A stretch of 64,000 bases of DNA. It comes from JABMQB01 sp963666575. GTDB lineage: Bacteria > Bacteroidota > Bacteroidia > Bacteroidales > Prolixibacteraceae. The notes under the pieces were generated by a model, which saw only the letters and a list, made by a program, of their open reading frames with translations, searched no databases and was not told the DNA's origin. The stretch lies in contig CAXXYG010000020.1 of the NCBI GenBank assembly GCA_963666575.2, forward strand, positions 14,940 through 78,939, written 5' to 3'. Shown here one piece after another: positions 53,867-63,060 of the stretch. Numbering within the stretch: position 1 is the first letter of the stretch; every line of letters begins with the position of its first letter. Both the position numbers and the translations under genes were made by a program.

Positions 53867-55414
53867 ATGGCTCAGGAAGATATTTTCAAAAAATTGGTTG
53901 CTCACTGTAAAGAATACGGGTTTGTTTTTCAATCGAGTGAAATATACGATGGTTTAGGTGCGGTGTATGATTACGGGCAAAATGGTGTCGAACTAAAAAA
54001 TAACATCAAAAAATATTGGTGGGACAGTATGGTTCTGTTACATGAAAATGTTGTTGGATTAGATTCTGCCATTTTTATGCACCCAACTATTTGGAAAGCA
54101 TCGGGCCATGTTGATGCATTTAATGATCCGTTAATTGATAATAAAGATTCGAAAAAACGATACCGTGCCGATGTTTTGATTGAAGATGCCCTTGCAAAAA
54201 TTGAGGCTAAAATGGACAAGGAAGTTGCAAAGGCAAAAAAACGTTTTGGCGATTCTTTTGATGAGGCACAATTTAGGGAAACAAATCCGAGGGTGTTGGC
54301 AAATAAGGAAAAATGGGATGCCTTGCATAAACGTTTTTCGGATGCATTAAATAATAACAGCTTAGAAGAGTTAAAACAAATAATTATTGATCAGGAAGTT
54401 GCCTGCCCTGTTTCAGGCTCGAAAAACTGGACTGATGTTCGTCAATTTAATTTGATGTTTTCTACTGAAATGGGTTCAACTGCCGAAGGGGCAAATACCA
54501 TTTATTTGCGCCCTGAAACTGCCCAGGGGATTTTTGTTAATTACCTGAATGTGCAAAAAACAGGCCGCATGAAATTGCCTTTTGGTATTGCTCAAATAGG
54601 TAAAGCTTTCAGGAATGAAATTGTAGCCCGCCAGTTTATTTTCCGCATGCGCGAATTTGAACAAATGGAGATGCAGTTTTTTGTAAAACCAGGCACAGAA
54701 CTCGAATGGTTCGAAAAATGGAAAACAACACGTATTGCCTGGCACCGTGCCCTTGGTTTTGGCGATGAAAATTACCGTTTCCATGAACATGAAAAATTGG
54801 CGCATTATGCTAACGCCGCTGTTGATGTTGAATACAAATTCCCGTTTGGTTTTAAAGAGGTGGAAGGAATTCACTCCCGCACTGATTTTGATTTGTCGCA
54901 GCATCAGGAGTTTTCAGGTAAAAAAATCCAGTATTTCGATCCGGAGCTAAATAAATCGTATGTGCCATTTGTAGTTGAAACATCCATTGGTGTTGACCGC
55001 ATGTTCCTGCAAGTTTTGTCGGCAGCATACACCGAAGAGGAAGTGGAGAATAATGGTAAAATTGATAAACGTGTTGTTTTGAAAATTCCTGCTCCATTGG
55101 CTCCTACTAAATTAACGGTTATGCCTTTGGTTAAAAAAGATGGGCTTCCCGAAATAGCCAGAGATATTATTAACCACCTTAAATTTGATTTTAATTGTCA
55201 GTACGACGAAAAAGATTCGATTGGAAAACGATACCGCCGTCAGGATGCAGTTGGTACTCCTTTTTGCGTGACTGTAGACCACCAAAGTGCCGAAGATAAT
55301 ACAGTTACCATTCGTTACCGCGACACCATGAAACAGGAACGTGTGGCCATTTCTGATCTTGTTGATATTATTGGAAAACAGGTGAATTATAAAGGGTTGT
55401 TTGCAAAATTGTAA
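53867..55414 (+). CDS. glyS: Glycyl-tRNA synthetase (dimeric, class II)
   Basis: A 515-residue class II synthetase of the alpha2 (GlyQS) type. Class II motif 1 and 2 regions are visible (LKNNIKKYWWDSMVLLH; KAFRNEIVARQFIFRMREFEQMEMQFF) together with YLRPETAQGIFVNY and ETSIGVDRMFLQVL (motif 3), then the HGTP anticodon-binding domain (LTVMPLVKKDGLPEIARDI ... IGKRYRRQDAVGTPFCVTVD). It charges tRNA-Gly. The last 43-95 bp of the gene are repeated, degraded, at 56911 beyond the AlbA_2 gene, so its 3' end is the site of an insertion or exchange. The gene itself is intact. Confidence 0.95.
   Translation: MAQEDIFKKLVAHCKEYGFVFQSSEIYDGLGAVYDYGQNGVELKNNIKKYWWDSMVLLHENVVGLDSAIFMHPTIWKASGHVDAFNDPLIDNKDSKKRYRADVLIEDALAKIEAKMDKEVAKAKKRFGDSFDEAQFRETNPRVLANKEKWDALHKRFSDALNNNSLEELKQIIIDQEVACPVSGSKNWTDVRQFNLMFSTEMGSTAEGANTIYLRPETAQGIFVNYLNVQKTGRMKLPFGIAQIGKAFRNEIVARQFIFRMREFEQMEMQFFVKPGTELEWFEKWKTTRIAWHRALGFGDENYRFHEHEKLAHYANAAVDVEYKFPFGFKEVEGIHSRTDFDLSQHQEFSGKKIQYFDPELNKSYVPFVVETSIGVDRMFLQVLSAAYTEEEVENNGKIDKRVVLKIPAPLAPTKLTVMPLVKKDGLPEIARDIINHLKFDFNCQYDEKDSIGKRYRRQDAVGTPFCVTVDHQSAEDNTVTIRYRDTMKQERVAISDLVDIIGKQVNYKGLFAKL
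55313..55414 (+). repeat. 3' end of glyS, left copy of an imperfect direct repeat
   Basis: The 43 bases at 55313-55355 are identical to 56911-56953; beyond that, similarity continues weakly to the glyS stop. The two copies enclose the AlbA_2 gene. Confidence 0.8.
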
Positions 55415-55477
55415 AAGCCTCTCTCAACCTCTCCAAAGGACGGGAACCAGAAGAAAAACAGTACCGGGCAGTATAAA

Positions 55478-56875
55478 TTGCAGAAAGTGACAGGTGAGCA
55501 AATAATACATAGTATAAAACAAGGCGAAAACGAAACTGTTGAATTTAAACAATCCTTCAGTAAAGCAGTTTTCGAAACTATTGTTGCTTTTTCCAACAAT
55601 AAGGGAGGAAAACTATTCATTGGAGTTGACAACAATGGAAATGTTATTGGAATAACACCTACCGAAGAAACAATTCAAAAATGGCTTAACGAAATAAAAC
55701 AAAATACAGAACCATCCATTATTCCGGACGTAGAGATTGTTAGCATCAACAACAAGAAAGTTCTTATTGTATCGGTTAATGAATTCCCTGTAAAACCGGT
55801 TTCCTATAAAGACCGATATTTTATTCGTAAAGTTAATTCCAACCATAAACTCTCCGCCGATGAGATAGCAGAGCTAAGGTTTGTTAGTTTGAATTATTCC
55901 TTTGATGCTTTTGAAGTGGATGCAACCTTTGACGAACTGGATAAAAAAGCGATTCAGGTTTTTAAGAAAAAAGTGGAGAATAATGGCAGGTATAAATCAT
56001 CTGGAGATATAGAAAATGACTTTAGGAAGTTGGGATTTATAAAAAACCAAAAATTAACAAGAGCCTGCGAGTTATTATTTGGCAATCATCATACAAACAT
56101 TCATTTAGGAAGATTTAAATCGCAAACTACAATTATCGACGATTTGATGATACGCAGCCCTCTGATTATTGCGGTGGAAGAGGCACTCGATTTTATAAAG
56201 AAAAACATCAGGCTTGGTTTTGAGTTTGGTAGCGATGGCTTGCAACGAACCGAACGCTGGCAATACCCCATTCCTGCATTACGCGAATTGCTGCTAAACG
56301 CAATAGTACACCGCGACTACTCGAACCCTACCGATGTGATTGTGAAAATTTTTGATGATAGTATTGAAATCACGAACCCGGGGAAATTAATGGGCGGGTT
56401 AAAAGTAGAAGATTTTTATTCTGATAACTACATTTCCAGACATAGAAATAAATTAACAACTGAAGCCTTTTATTTAACAGGTGATATTGAAAAATACGGT
56501 ACAGGTTTTAAACGATTAAGAGAGTGGTTTTCTGATTATCCCGATTTAAAGTTTAGCGTTTCAGATTTGAATGGTTATATTCAGGCCAGAATCACTTTAT
56601 CATTGGCGAAAAAGAAAAATGTGCCTATAAATGTGCCTATAAATGTGCCTATAAATGTGCCTATAAATGTGCCTATAAATGATCGCCAAGAAAAAATAAT
56701 AAAAGACATCGAATTAAATAAGCAAATTACTCAAGTAGAACTGGCAAAAAAATATAAAGTAAACAGAGAAACGATTAAGAGAGATTTGAAGTTTTTAAGG
56801 GAGTTAAATATTATCAAACGAGTTGGAAGCTCCAAATCAGGACATTGGGAAATCATAAAAAACGAAACAAAATGA
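55478..56875 (+). CDS. AlbA_2 (Schlafen-like) ATP-binding protein with C-terminal winged helix
   Basis: A 465-residue protein: N-terminal AlbA_2 domain (ETVEFKQSFSKAVFETIVAF then GGKLFIGVDNNGNVIGITP), an HATPase_c_4-like part (LRELLLNAIVHRDYSNPTDV ... DDSIEITNPGKLMGG), a linker of five N-V-P-I repeats at 381-400 encoded by 12-bp tandem units, and a winged-helix end (ITQVELAKKYKVNRETIKRDL). No ATG exists; the start is TTG at 55478 or GTG at 55487, in the same frame as glyS after its stop. Such genes are common on islands and some act in defence; a regulator role is equally possible. It sits between two copies of the glyS 3' end. Confidence 0.8.
   Translation: MQKVTGEQIIHSIKQGENETVEFKQSFSKAVFETIVAFSNNKGGKLFIGVDNNGNVIGITPTEETIQKWLNEIKQNTEPSIIPDVEIVSINNKKVLIVSVNEFPVKPVSYKDRYFIRKVNSNHKLSADEIAELRFVSLNYSFDAFEVDATFDELDKKAIQVFKKKVENNGRYKSSGDIENDFRKLGFIKNQKLTRACELLFGNHHTNIHLGRFKSQTTIIDDLMIRSPLIIAVEEALDFIKKNIRLGFEFGSDGLQRTERWQYPIPALRELLLNAIVHRDYSNPTDVIVKIFDDSIEITNPGKLMGGLKVEDFYSDNYISRHRNKLTTEAFYLTGDIEKYGTGFKRLREWFSDYPDLKFSVSDLNGYIQARITLSLAKKKNVPINVPINVPINVPINVPINDRQEKIIKDIELNKQITQVELAKKYKVNRETIKRDLKFLRELNIIKRVGSSKSGHWEIIKNETK
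56618..56677 (+). repeat. Five 12-bp tandem repeats inside the AlbA_2 gene
   Basis: AATGTGCCTATA repeated five times without a mismatch, coding N-V-P-I each time. The length is a multiple of three per unit, so copy changes keep the frame and only alter the linker before the winged helix. Confidence 0.9.
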
Positions 56876-56910
56876 CCAAGGGAAAGCCGGGAAAAAGAAA
56901 AATAGCCTTC

Positions 56911-57006
56911 CGTTACCGCGACACCATGAAACAGGAACGTGTGGCCATTTCTGGACTTGGAAGTATTTTTGGGAAATAGGTTTATCATTAAAGGTTGTTT
57001 ACACAA
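56911..57006 (+). repeat. Decayed second copy of the glyS 3' end
   Basis: The first 43 bases repeat 55313-55355 exactly (encoding R-Y-R-D-T-M-K-Q-E-R-V-A-I-S), then the match becomes patchy (TATT-TTGG-AAA-AGGT, GGTTGTTT) and the frame stops at a TAG before the glyS end. It fits a displaced original gene end left beyond an inserted segment. Confidence 0.75.
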
Positions 57007-57140
57007 AAAAAGACAAAAATATGAAACGAACATGAATTTTCTTCATTCTAAATTCAAAAACAAGAATGATTAAAATTTATGTGAGTTCCTGAATGTCTTC
57101 AAATTTTTTGAACATTCAGAAATCAAAAAATTTTAAACAG

Positions 57141-58145
57141 ATGAAATATACAATAATAGTTCCTGTTTACAATCGTACAAACGAGGTAGCAGAACTATTA
57201 CAATCAGCTGAGCAGTTAAATTACAACAGAGATAATTTTGAAATCCTTTTTGTGGATGATGGCTCTTCAGATGATTTGGAAAAGTTTATTCATTCATACA
57301 GTTCAGAATCGAAATTAACGATTCGGTATATTTATCAGGGGAACACGGGCCCCGCCGAGGCGCGTAACAATGGAATGGCAAATTCGTCGGGAGACTATTT
57401 TTTGTTTTTAGACTCCGATTGTTTATTGCCTCCGCAATGGCTAAACAAAATCGATAGTGCTTTGGCAGAGCACCAATATGATGCTTTTGGGGGTCCCGAT
57501 ACGTTTCATGAGTCATTCAGCCCGGTTTTAAAAGCTATAAATTATTCCATGACATCATTTATTGGTACCGGTGGAATTCGTGGCAGTGAGAAAAGTGTGG
57601 AGAAATTTTATCCGCGCAGTTTTAACATGGGGGTTTCAAGGAAAGTATATGAAACAATAGGTGGTATGCGCTTACGTTATTATGGTGAAGATACCGATTT
57701 CTCGGCACGGATTTATGAAGCCGGATTTAAGGTTGGATTAATTCCAGAAGCCTTTGTTTACCATAAACGGCGTACCAGCCTACCAAAGTTTTTTAAACAG
57801 ATTTCTAAAATTGGTTTGTCGCGGATTGTATTGGGGAAGTTGCATAAAAATATGTTAAAACCAATCCACTTATTACCGGCTTTTCTTATTCTTGGGCTGA
57901 TTTTTCTGCTTATATTAACACTTGTTTTGCCAACTATATTTTCGCTTTTATGGTTTGTCGTTTTATTGGGATTAGCGGGTATTTGCTTATTGGCTTTTTA
58001 TCAGTCGTATAAAATGTACGGAAGTGTTAAGGTTGGTTTACTTTCAATAGTTGCCTTAAATATTCAGGTATTCGGATATGGTTATGGATTACTAAAGGGG
58101 ATTTGGCAGTTTATGGTTTTAAAGAAAAAATTTGATGATAATTAA
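57141..58145 (+). CDS. Family 2 glycosyltransferase with membrane tail
   Basis: A 334-residue transferase. The ATG at 57141 (MKYTIIVPVYNRTNEVAELL) is chosen because GT2 enzymes begin at this strand; the frame is open to 57093. GT-A motifs: ILFVDDGSSDD, GDYFLFLDSDCLLPP (D-x-D metal site) and YYGEDTDFSARIYEAGF (E-D acceptor region), then two to three hydrophobic C-terminal segments (LLPAFLILGLIFLLILTLVL, WFVVLLGLAGICLLAF). It adds a sugar during surface polysaccharide or lipid-linked glycan building at the inner membrane. It opens the polysaccharide gene set to the right, though the next gene is on the other strand. Confidence 0.85.
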   Translation: MKYTIIVPVYNRTNEVAELLQSAEQLNYNRDNFEILFVDDGSSDDLEKFIHSYSSESKLTIRYIYQGNTGPAEARNNGMANSSGDYFLFLDSDCLLPPQWLNKIDSALAEHQYDAFGGPDTFHESFSPVLKAINYSMTSFIGTGGIRGSEKSVEKFYPRSFNMGVSRKVYETIGGMRLRYYGEDTDFSARIYEAGFKVGLIPEAFVYHKRRTSLPKFFKQISKIGLSRIVLGKLHKNMLKPIHLLPAFLILGLIFLLILTLVLPTIFSLLWFVVLLGLAGICLLAFYQSYKMYGSVKVGLLSIVALNIQVFGYGYGLLKGIWQFMVLKKKFDDN

Positions 58146-58218
58146 TGTGTGCTCGATAAAAAAAATCTATTTTAACATTGCCTTTTATAGTTCCAACCTA
58201 TTGTTTTTGAACAAGAAT

Positions 58219-58403
58219 GGGGCTTTGCCCCACACCCTAGTTCATTTAGCTCCGCTGATTTCCGTTGCACTCCAATTCTTCTCCCGGATGAAAAGAAACG
58301 AACCAAAGAAAAATCCTGTCAAAATTAAGCTTTGCAGCATTTCAAATCTACGGATTAGCCCGATTCACGGAATTTTGACGCGCCCGCATTTTGTTAGCTT
58401 CTA
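58219..58403. repeat. GC-richer interspersed-repeat-like block
   Basis: A 185-bp block with higher GC than its surroundings, starting with the hairpin GGGGC-ttt-GCCCC. A plus-strand frame runs across (58132-58404) but its product is not protein-like. Blocks containing GAAACGAACCAAAGAAAAA are a recurrent intergenic type in this phylum as far as I recall; not verified. Confidence 0.4.
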
Positions 58404-58448
58404 AAATCCAACACATTAAATAAAAACATTTAATAGAACTTACGTTAA

Positions 58449-59218
58449 TTAATACACTTTGTTTTTTCTGTAGTTATTTAATAGGCCTATTTTTCGGAGT
58501 AATTCAGCCACTGCAAATTTTGCATGTGCCAGTAAAGTTGTAAACAGTCCAAAATTTTCCTTCATTATTTGAAACCGTTCGCCCAAACTTTCCGAATGCC
58601 GTTGATGGGTAGCTCCTCCGGTTAAAAAATTGGCAATAATAGAGTGGGTAAAAACAGTTTGTTTTGATTTTTTCAGGCATTTAAGTACCCATTCAACATC
58701 AGATGATAATTTGTAGTTTAAATTAAATAAAGGTGCCATTTCGCGCTTAACAAGAATAGATTGATGGCAAACCACCATACCATTCTTAAAATGTTTCCAC
58801 TCTAAATTGTGAGGTAGCTTTTTTTGCCGTAATCCCAATTGATATCCTTTTTCATCGACGATCATAGTCTCTCCGTAGAAAATATCTGTGTCAGGGTATT
58901 TATCAAATGGTATTTCTTCGAGTGTGGTTGTTGTATAAAACGTATCGCCGGCATTTAAAAACAAAAATGTAATTCCCTTTGGCGGCTTTTATTCCTTTGT
59001 TCATGGCATCGTATATGCCATTATCAGGTTCGCTTGACCAAAAAGTTATGTGCTTTTTATATTCCGTTATCAATTCCAGAGAACCATCAGTTGAATTGCC
59101 ATCAATTACAATGTATTCAAAATCCTGTAATGATTGGGAAATAACATTTTTTATTGTTTTTTCCAGTAAGGATTTGCTGTTGTAAGTTTACGGTTATAAT
59201 GCTGACTGTTGGAAGCAT
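58449..59218 (-). pseudogene. Family 2 glycosyltransferase gene with two frameshifts
   Basis: Read from the ATG at 59218: MLPTVSIITVNL is a GT2 start. Within about 40 bp (59178-59190) the frame shifts to LLEKTIKNVISQSLQDFEY, IVIDGNSTDGSLEL and SSEPDNGIYDAMNKG, all GT2 motifs. A second shift in an A/T run near 58961-58969 passes to FLNAGDTFY (the usual x-L-x-x-D metal position, here N-A-G-D) and 171 codons to the stop (HQSILVKRE, SSDVEWVLKCLKK). With both shifts repaired it is a complete WcaA-like GT2 of about 256 residues. The shifts are in or near homopolymers, so sequencing error is possible. Confidence 0.8.
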
Positions 59219-59490
59219 GGTATTTAATATATGATTGGTTGGATGCAAATATAATTATTAATAAATTGTTTGAATAATGAATGGTTTGGATTGTTTAAAG
59301 GGATAAATTCAGTTGTTTTACAAAATAGTTTGTGTATTTAGTGAGGGGAGCTATTAATGAGATTTCTCCTATTGTCGAAATGGCATAGCCTTTATTGTCA
59401 TTTTTCGGATCATCTTAACATTCGGGTGGATATTTTTGTAAAGTTCTGATTTATGTTTTTGATTTAAACATCCTCAGGCCGGATAGGCCC

Positions 59491-59518
59491 CTTCCTTTTG
59501 CAATCGGCCAAAAGGAAG
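59491..59518. repeat. REP-like palindrome in the 59219-59712 gap
   Basis: Perfect 10-bp inverted repeat CTTCCTTTTG / CAAAAGGAAG with an 8-base loop, inside a GC-richer stretch from about 59470 to 59575. Nothing else was seen in this 494-bp gap between the broken glycosyltransferase and the next gene. Confidence 0.5.
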
Positions 59519-59712
59519 CAAAACCCCTTGCTTCAACAAACCTCAGCCGGCGTTGAAGCCCCCTACGCACCTTTACTAAGTTGATTTTGTGCTATTAATA
59601 AGCACCAAAGCTTCTATAGTAACCCTATCCGGAATAATAAAGATTATAATATGAAGTGGTTTGCTGTTTTATACCATTTGAGGTTATTGGTGATGTTTCA
59701 TTAATTGGACAA

Positions 59713-60381
59713 CTACTCTTTTATATTAGCATTTAGCTTGCGAACCACAATTCCCAGTTTTTCGAGGTATTGGGCATCGTCGCCGGTAAACAGGAGTTTC
59801 GCAAGGGCGCGTAAGTCGCTGCAAAATAGTTTTAGTTCATCGAATTTTTTATTACGAGCTAATGTGGCACGTTGTGTATCGCCGGTTTTGCGCAGGTGGT
59901 TTTCATGTAATGTTTCAATCTCGAGTAGAGCTTCAATATTTGCTGTTAACGATTCGGTGGTACAACCTGTGGCCGATATCAGTGAAACCCATTCAGGGTG
60001 GTTTAATAAACCGGTATAAAAGTATTTGGCTGCATTTATCCAATCGGCATATTTCGATGGCAGAGGTACATTTAGGTGTAAGTTACTTGAAGCTTCGTGG
60101 TTTTTCTTAAGCAGTTGTTTAACCAGTTTCCTGAATTTTTTGAGGTTGTTTTTTTCTTCATCGCGTTTGTGAATAAATAAACCTTCGGCGCTTTTTTCTT
60201 CTTTGCTTTTTGAGTCCTGGTCGTTATTTAGTGTGATGACCTCCTGGTAGAGGCTTTTTCCTGCCGCCAGTTTTTCGATGGTATAATCATAAGGTTCTAT
60301 CCGGCCAAAAATAACCGGATCATCAGCGTTCCAAATCAGGACGTGGTGCTTTTCCATTTGATCGTTAAATCCATTAGCCAT
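59713..60381 (-). CDS. Helical protein of unknown function
   Basis: A 222-residue, almost wholly alpha-helical, charged protein with no signal peptide or membrane segment: MEKHHVLIWNADDPVIFGRI, then a Lys-rich helix (RDEEKNNLKKFRKLVKQLLKKN), NHPEWVSLISATGC, and LETLHENHLRKTGDTQRATL with FTGDDAQYLEKLGIVV at the end. I do not recognise a characterised family; similar lengths of uncharacterised Bacteroidota proteins have this look. An ATG at residue 9 is an alternative start. It lies alone on its strand, with long gaps on both sides and the tandem-repeat region upstream. Confidence 0.6.
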   Translation of the reverse strand: MANGFNDQMEKHHVLIWNADDPVIFGRIEPYDYTIEKLAAGKSLYQEVITLNNDQDSKSKEEKSAEGLFIHKRDEEKNNLKKFRKLVKQLLKKNHEASSNLHLNVPLPSKYADWINAAKYFYTGLLNHPEWVSLISATGCTTESLTANIEALLEIETLHENHLRKTGDTQRATLARNKKFDELKLFCSDLRALAKLLFTGDDAQYLEKLGIVVRKLNANIKE

Positions 60382-60674
60382 AATTAATTTGTTTTATGAG
60401 GCTATTTGTGTGTAAAAAACAGCCCCGGGTTAACACCGAAGATTAACATCGATGTGCACTTTGTTTTTTTTTTTCTGCTTACCTTAAAAATGAGGCTTTT
60501 TTTTTAATGAGATAACCAAATTCAGAGGTAAATAGAAGTATTGTAGTAATAAAATTAAATGATTCTGTATAAAAAAGCAAATTTTAAGTAGTGTAGTGTG
60601 TTTGATATACAGGATATTGCGCTACATAAAGGATAGAAGAGCTTTAGTAGGTGAAAATTTATATTGTATGTGAT

Positions 60675-60845
60675 AAAATCCTGCTAAGGAGCATAAAAAT
60701 TGCATTTTTCTTATTTAAAATCCTGCCCCGGCAACATAAAAATCATGTTATTCAGGTGTAAAATTGTGCTGAGTAACATAAAAATGGGATAATTTTTTTA
60801 TAAAATCCTGTTTAGAACCCTATAAATTGCATTTTTCTGAAGCCC
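60675..60845 (+). repeat. Four degenerate tandem repeats of about 42-43 bp
   Basis: Units start at 60675, 60717, 60760 and 60802 and are 42, 43, 42 and about 44 bp. Each opens AAAAT[CT][CG]TG[CT] and has AT-rich sequence with ATAAAAAT (ATAAATT in the last) about 20 bases in; units 1 and 4 share TTGCATTTTTCT. No open frame crosses them. They fill the centre of the 686-bp gap 60382-61067; the rest of that gap shows nothing distinct. Confidence 0.75.
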
Positions 60846-61067
60846 AATTAAAGGTTTTAAGAGTAAAACCGGGAATTATTAAATGTTAATTGGAAAAAAC
60901 AATTACCGGAAAGTAACATTTTATAAATCGATGAGGAGTTTTGAGGGTGTGATTAAAAGAGATTTTTGGTGATTGTTTGATAATAAAGACTTCTGATCCG
61001 AATTAATAAAAATAAACCATTCACAATTCCAATCAAAAGGCTATTTTTGGTTTTTTTAATTCAATAA

Positions 61068-62514
61068 ATGGTTGAAAATTTAAAACAAAAGGCTGCAAAA
61101 GGTATATTGTGGAAATTCCTTGATCAGGGTGGTACACAATTGATCCAGTTTATATCGGGGATTTATATCGCTCGAATATTATCACCTGATGATTATGGAT
61201 TAGTGGGAATGATGGCTATTTTTTTGGGAATTTCCCAGGTATTTATTGACAGCGGTTTTAAAGCCACCTTAATTCAAAAGGGGAACGATATCACCAACGA
61301 CGATTATAATGTGGTGTTTTATTTTAATTTAACGATAAGCATATTTTTTTATTCATTGATTTTTATGGGCGCACCTAAAATGGCTGATTTTTTTAATGAG
61401 CCTCGTTTGACTGTTGTTGCAAGAGTTTTGGGATTTAATTTAGTACTTATTTCATTGGGGATGATTCATCAAATAATATTTGAAAAAAAAATCAATTTTA
61501 AAACTTTAACAAAAATCAATTTAATCTCCATTTTTGTTTCAGTATGTTCAGGAATTGGTTTGGCTTTAGTGGGATATGGAGTATGGGCTTTAGTTGCAAT
61601 GGTACTTGTTGAGAATTTTGTAAGGTCATTACTTTTATGGATAATCAATAAGTGGGTTCCAGATCTTTCTTTCAGATTAAGTGTGTTTAAAAAGTTATTT
61701 GCTACCGGATCAAAACTTCTATTTGCAGGAATATTGCAACAAATAAGTATGAATATTTTTTCATTAGTAATAGGAAGGTTTTTTACTACAACCGATGTTG
61801 GTTTTTACAGTCAGGCGCGTAAATTGCAACAGCGGATAGGTGATTTTATTACATACTCCATTCAGGGTGTTTTACCTTCCTGTACAATCGTTAATGAAAG
61901 ATGACATCCCGCGATTAAAAAACGCAGTACGAACAAATGTTAAAGTAACTACATTGATATCTTTTCCGGCAATTATTGGATTAATGGCAATTGCAAAACC
62001 ATTTGTTACAATAGCATTAACAGAAAAATGGCTGCCAAGTGTCGATTATATTTATATCCTTTCTGTAGCTGGATTCTTTTTTGTTCTTTCACAATCTATT
62101 CACAGTTATATTTTACCAATTGGGAAAATTAATTTTATTGTTGGTTTCACTGCTTTTTCTAATTTTTTATTAGTTGCATTAATAACGATAGGTTTGATTC
62201 TTAAAGTTGACTTAAAATTATTAATTGTCGGTAAAGCTATACAGGAGCTAATTGTCTTTTTATTTACTGTTTATTATGCAAAACAGTTTATCAGATATCA
62301 AATTTTTGAAATTATTAAAGATATTATGCCAGCAACATCATTTTCTATCATCATGGGAATAGTAGTATATTTTTTGGGTGTAATCTATGGGACAAGTATT
62401 TTGGTATTAGGAACCCAAATTGGTTGTGGAATTATTATATATTTGTTTTTTAATATGTTACTAAATAGAAAATTGTTTTTAGAAATTATTTTTCAATTAA
62501 AAAAAATCGTTTAA
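61068..62514 (+). pseudogene. Polysaccharide (Wzx-type) flippase gene with one frameshift
   Basis: An oligosaccharide flippase of the polysaccharide transporter (PST/MATE-like) group, about 480 residues when joined. The first frame starts MVENLKQKAAKGILWKFLDQ and has ISGIYIARILSPDDYGLVGM and the segments of the first half; near 61866-61880 (GTGTTTTACC) the reading shifts by one base to the frame with FYLPVQSLMKDDIPRLKNAV and the second half up to 62514. Twelve or so hydrophobic segments in total. It would turn lipid-linked repeat units across the inner membrane. Only one base separates the halves, so an assembly error is a real possibility and the gene may be functional. Confidence 0.8.
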
Positions 62515-62607
62515 TACTAAATAATATACTGTAAAACATTGTAAATATAATTGCTCTTAGGAAGTTTTGTTATTTTTACGTGTGTTTATTGTTGAAATTT
62601 AAAAATT

Positions 62608-63060
62608 ATGGCTGAAACCCTAGGTTCTTTGTGTGATAAACTTACCATTGTAAAATTGAAGCAGTTTCATACTAAAGATAGTGTAAAAATGAAAAATCTT
62701 TCGGAGCAGGTTCAAGATTTATGTTCTGAAATAAATGTTTATTTAGAAGATTCGATATCAGGAAAAATTCCACATCATAAGCTTACGTTTTCATCAAATA
62801 AAGTATATAAAGAGAATGGTAATGAATTTACTGCTGTGGATGGTGATATAGGTAATATTTTTGCTGAACTTGCTGAAGTGAACTGTGATTTATGGCACGA
62901 ACAAGAAAAAGTTTATGAATTTGAAAATGTACCTGTATGTGAAAAAGATAAAGTTATTAAATCGTTAGCGATACTAAATTTAAAGCGAAACCAATGTATC
63001 GATAAAATCAATAATCAATTTCAACAAATAATAATTGAAAAGCATATTAATAATGTATAA
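62608..63060 (+). CDS. DUF4254-like protein of polysaccharide clusters
   Basis: A 150-residue soluble helical protein. The start ETLGSLCDKLTIVKLKQFH and the later ELAEVNCDLWHEQEKVYEF and AILNLKRNQCIDKINNQF match the look of DUF4254 proteins found in lipopolysaccharide and capsule clusters. Function unknown. It follows the flippase by 93 bp and overlaps the next gene by 8 bp. Confidence 0.6.
   Translation: MAETLGSLCDKLTIVKLKQFHTKDSVKMKNLSEQVQDLCSEINVYLEDSISGKIPHHKLTFSSNKVYKENGNEFTAVDGDIGNIFAELAEVNCDLWHEQEKVYEFENVPVCEKDKVIKSLAILNLKRNQCIDKINNQFQQIIIEKHINNV

Noticed and set aside
58132..58404. 90-codon plus-strand open frame after the glycosyltransferase
   Set aside because: It runs through a GC-richer repeat-like block and has an unnatural composition; better seen as non-coding.
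58979..59185. 68-codon plus-strand frame
   Set aside because: It is the antisense of the frameshifted GT2 gene, whose minus-strand translation shows clear glycosyltransferase motifs.
60675..60845. Possible small CRISPR array
   Set aside because: Units are imperfect along their whole length, there is no clear constant repeat with unique spacers, and no cas gene is nearby.
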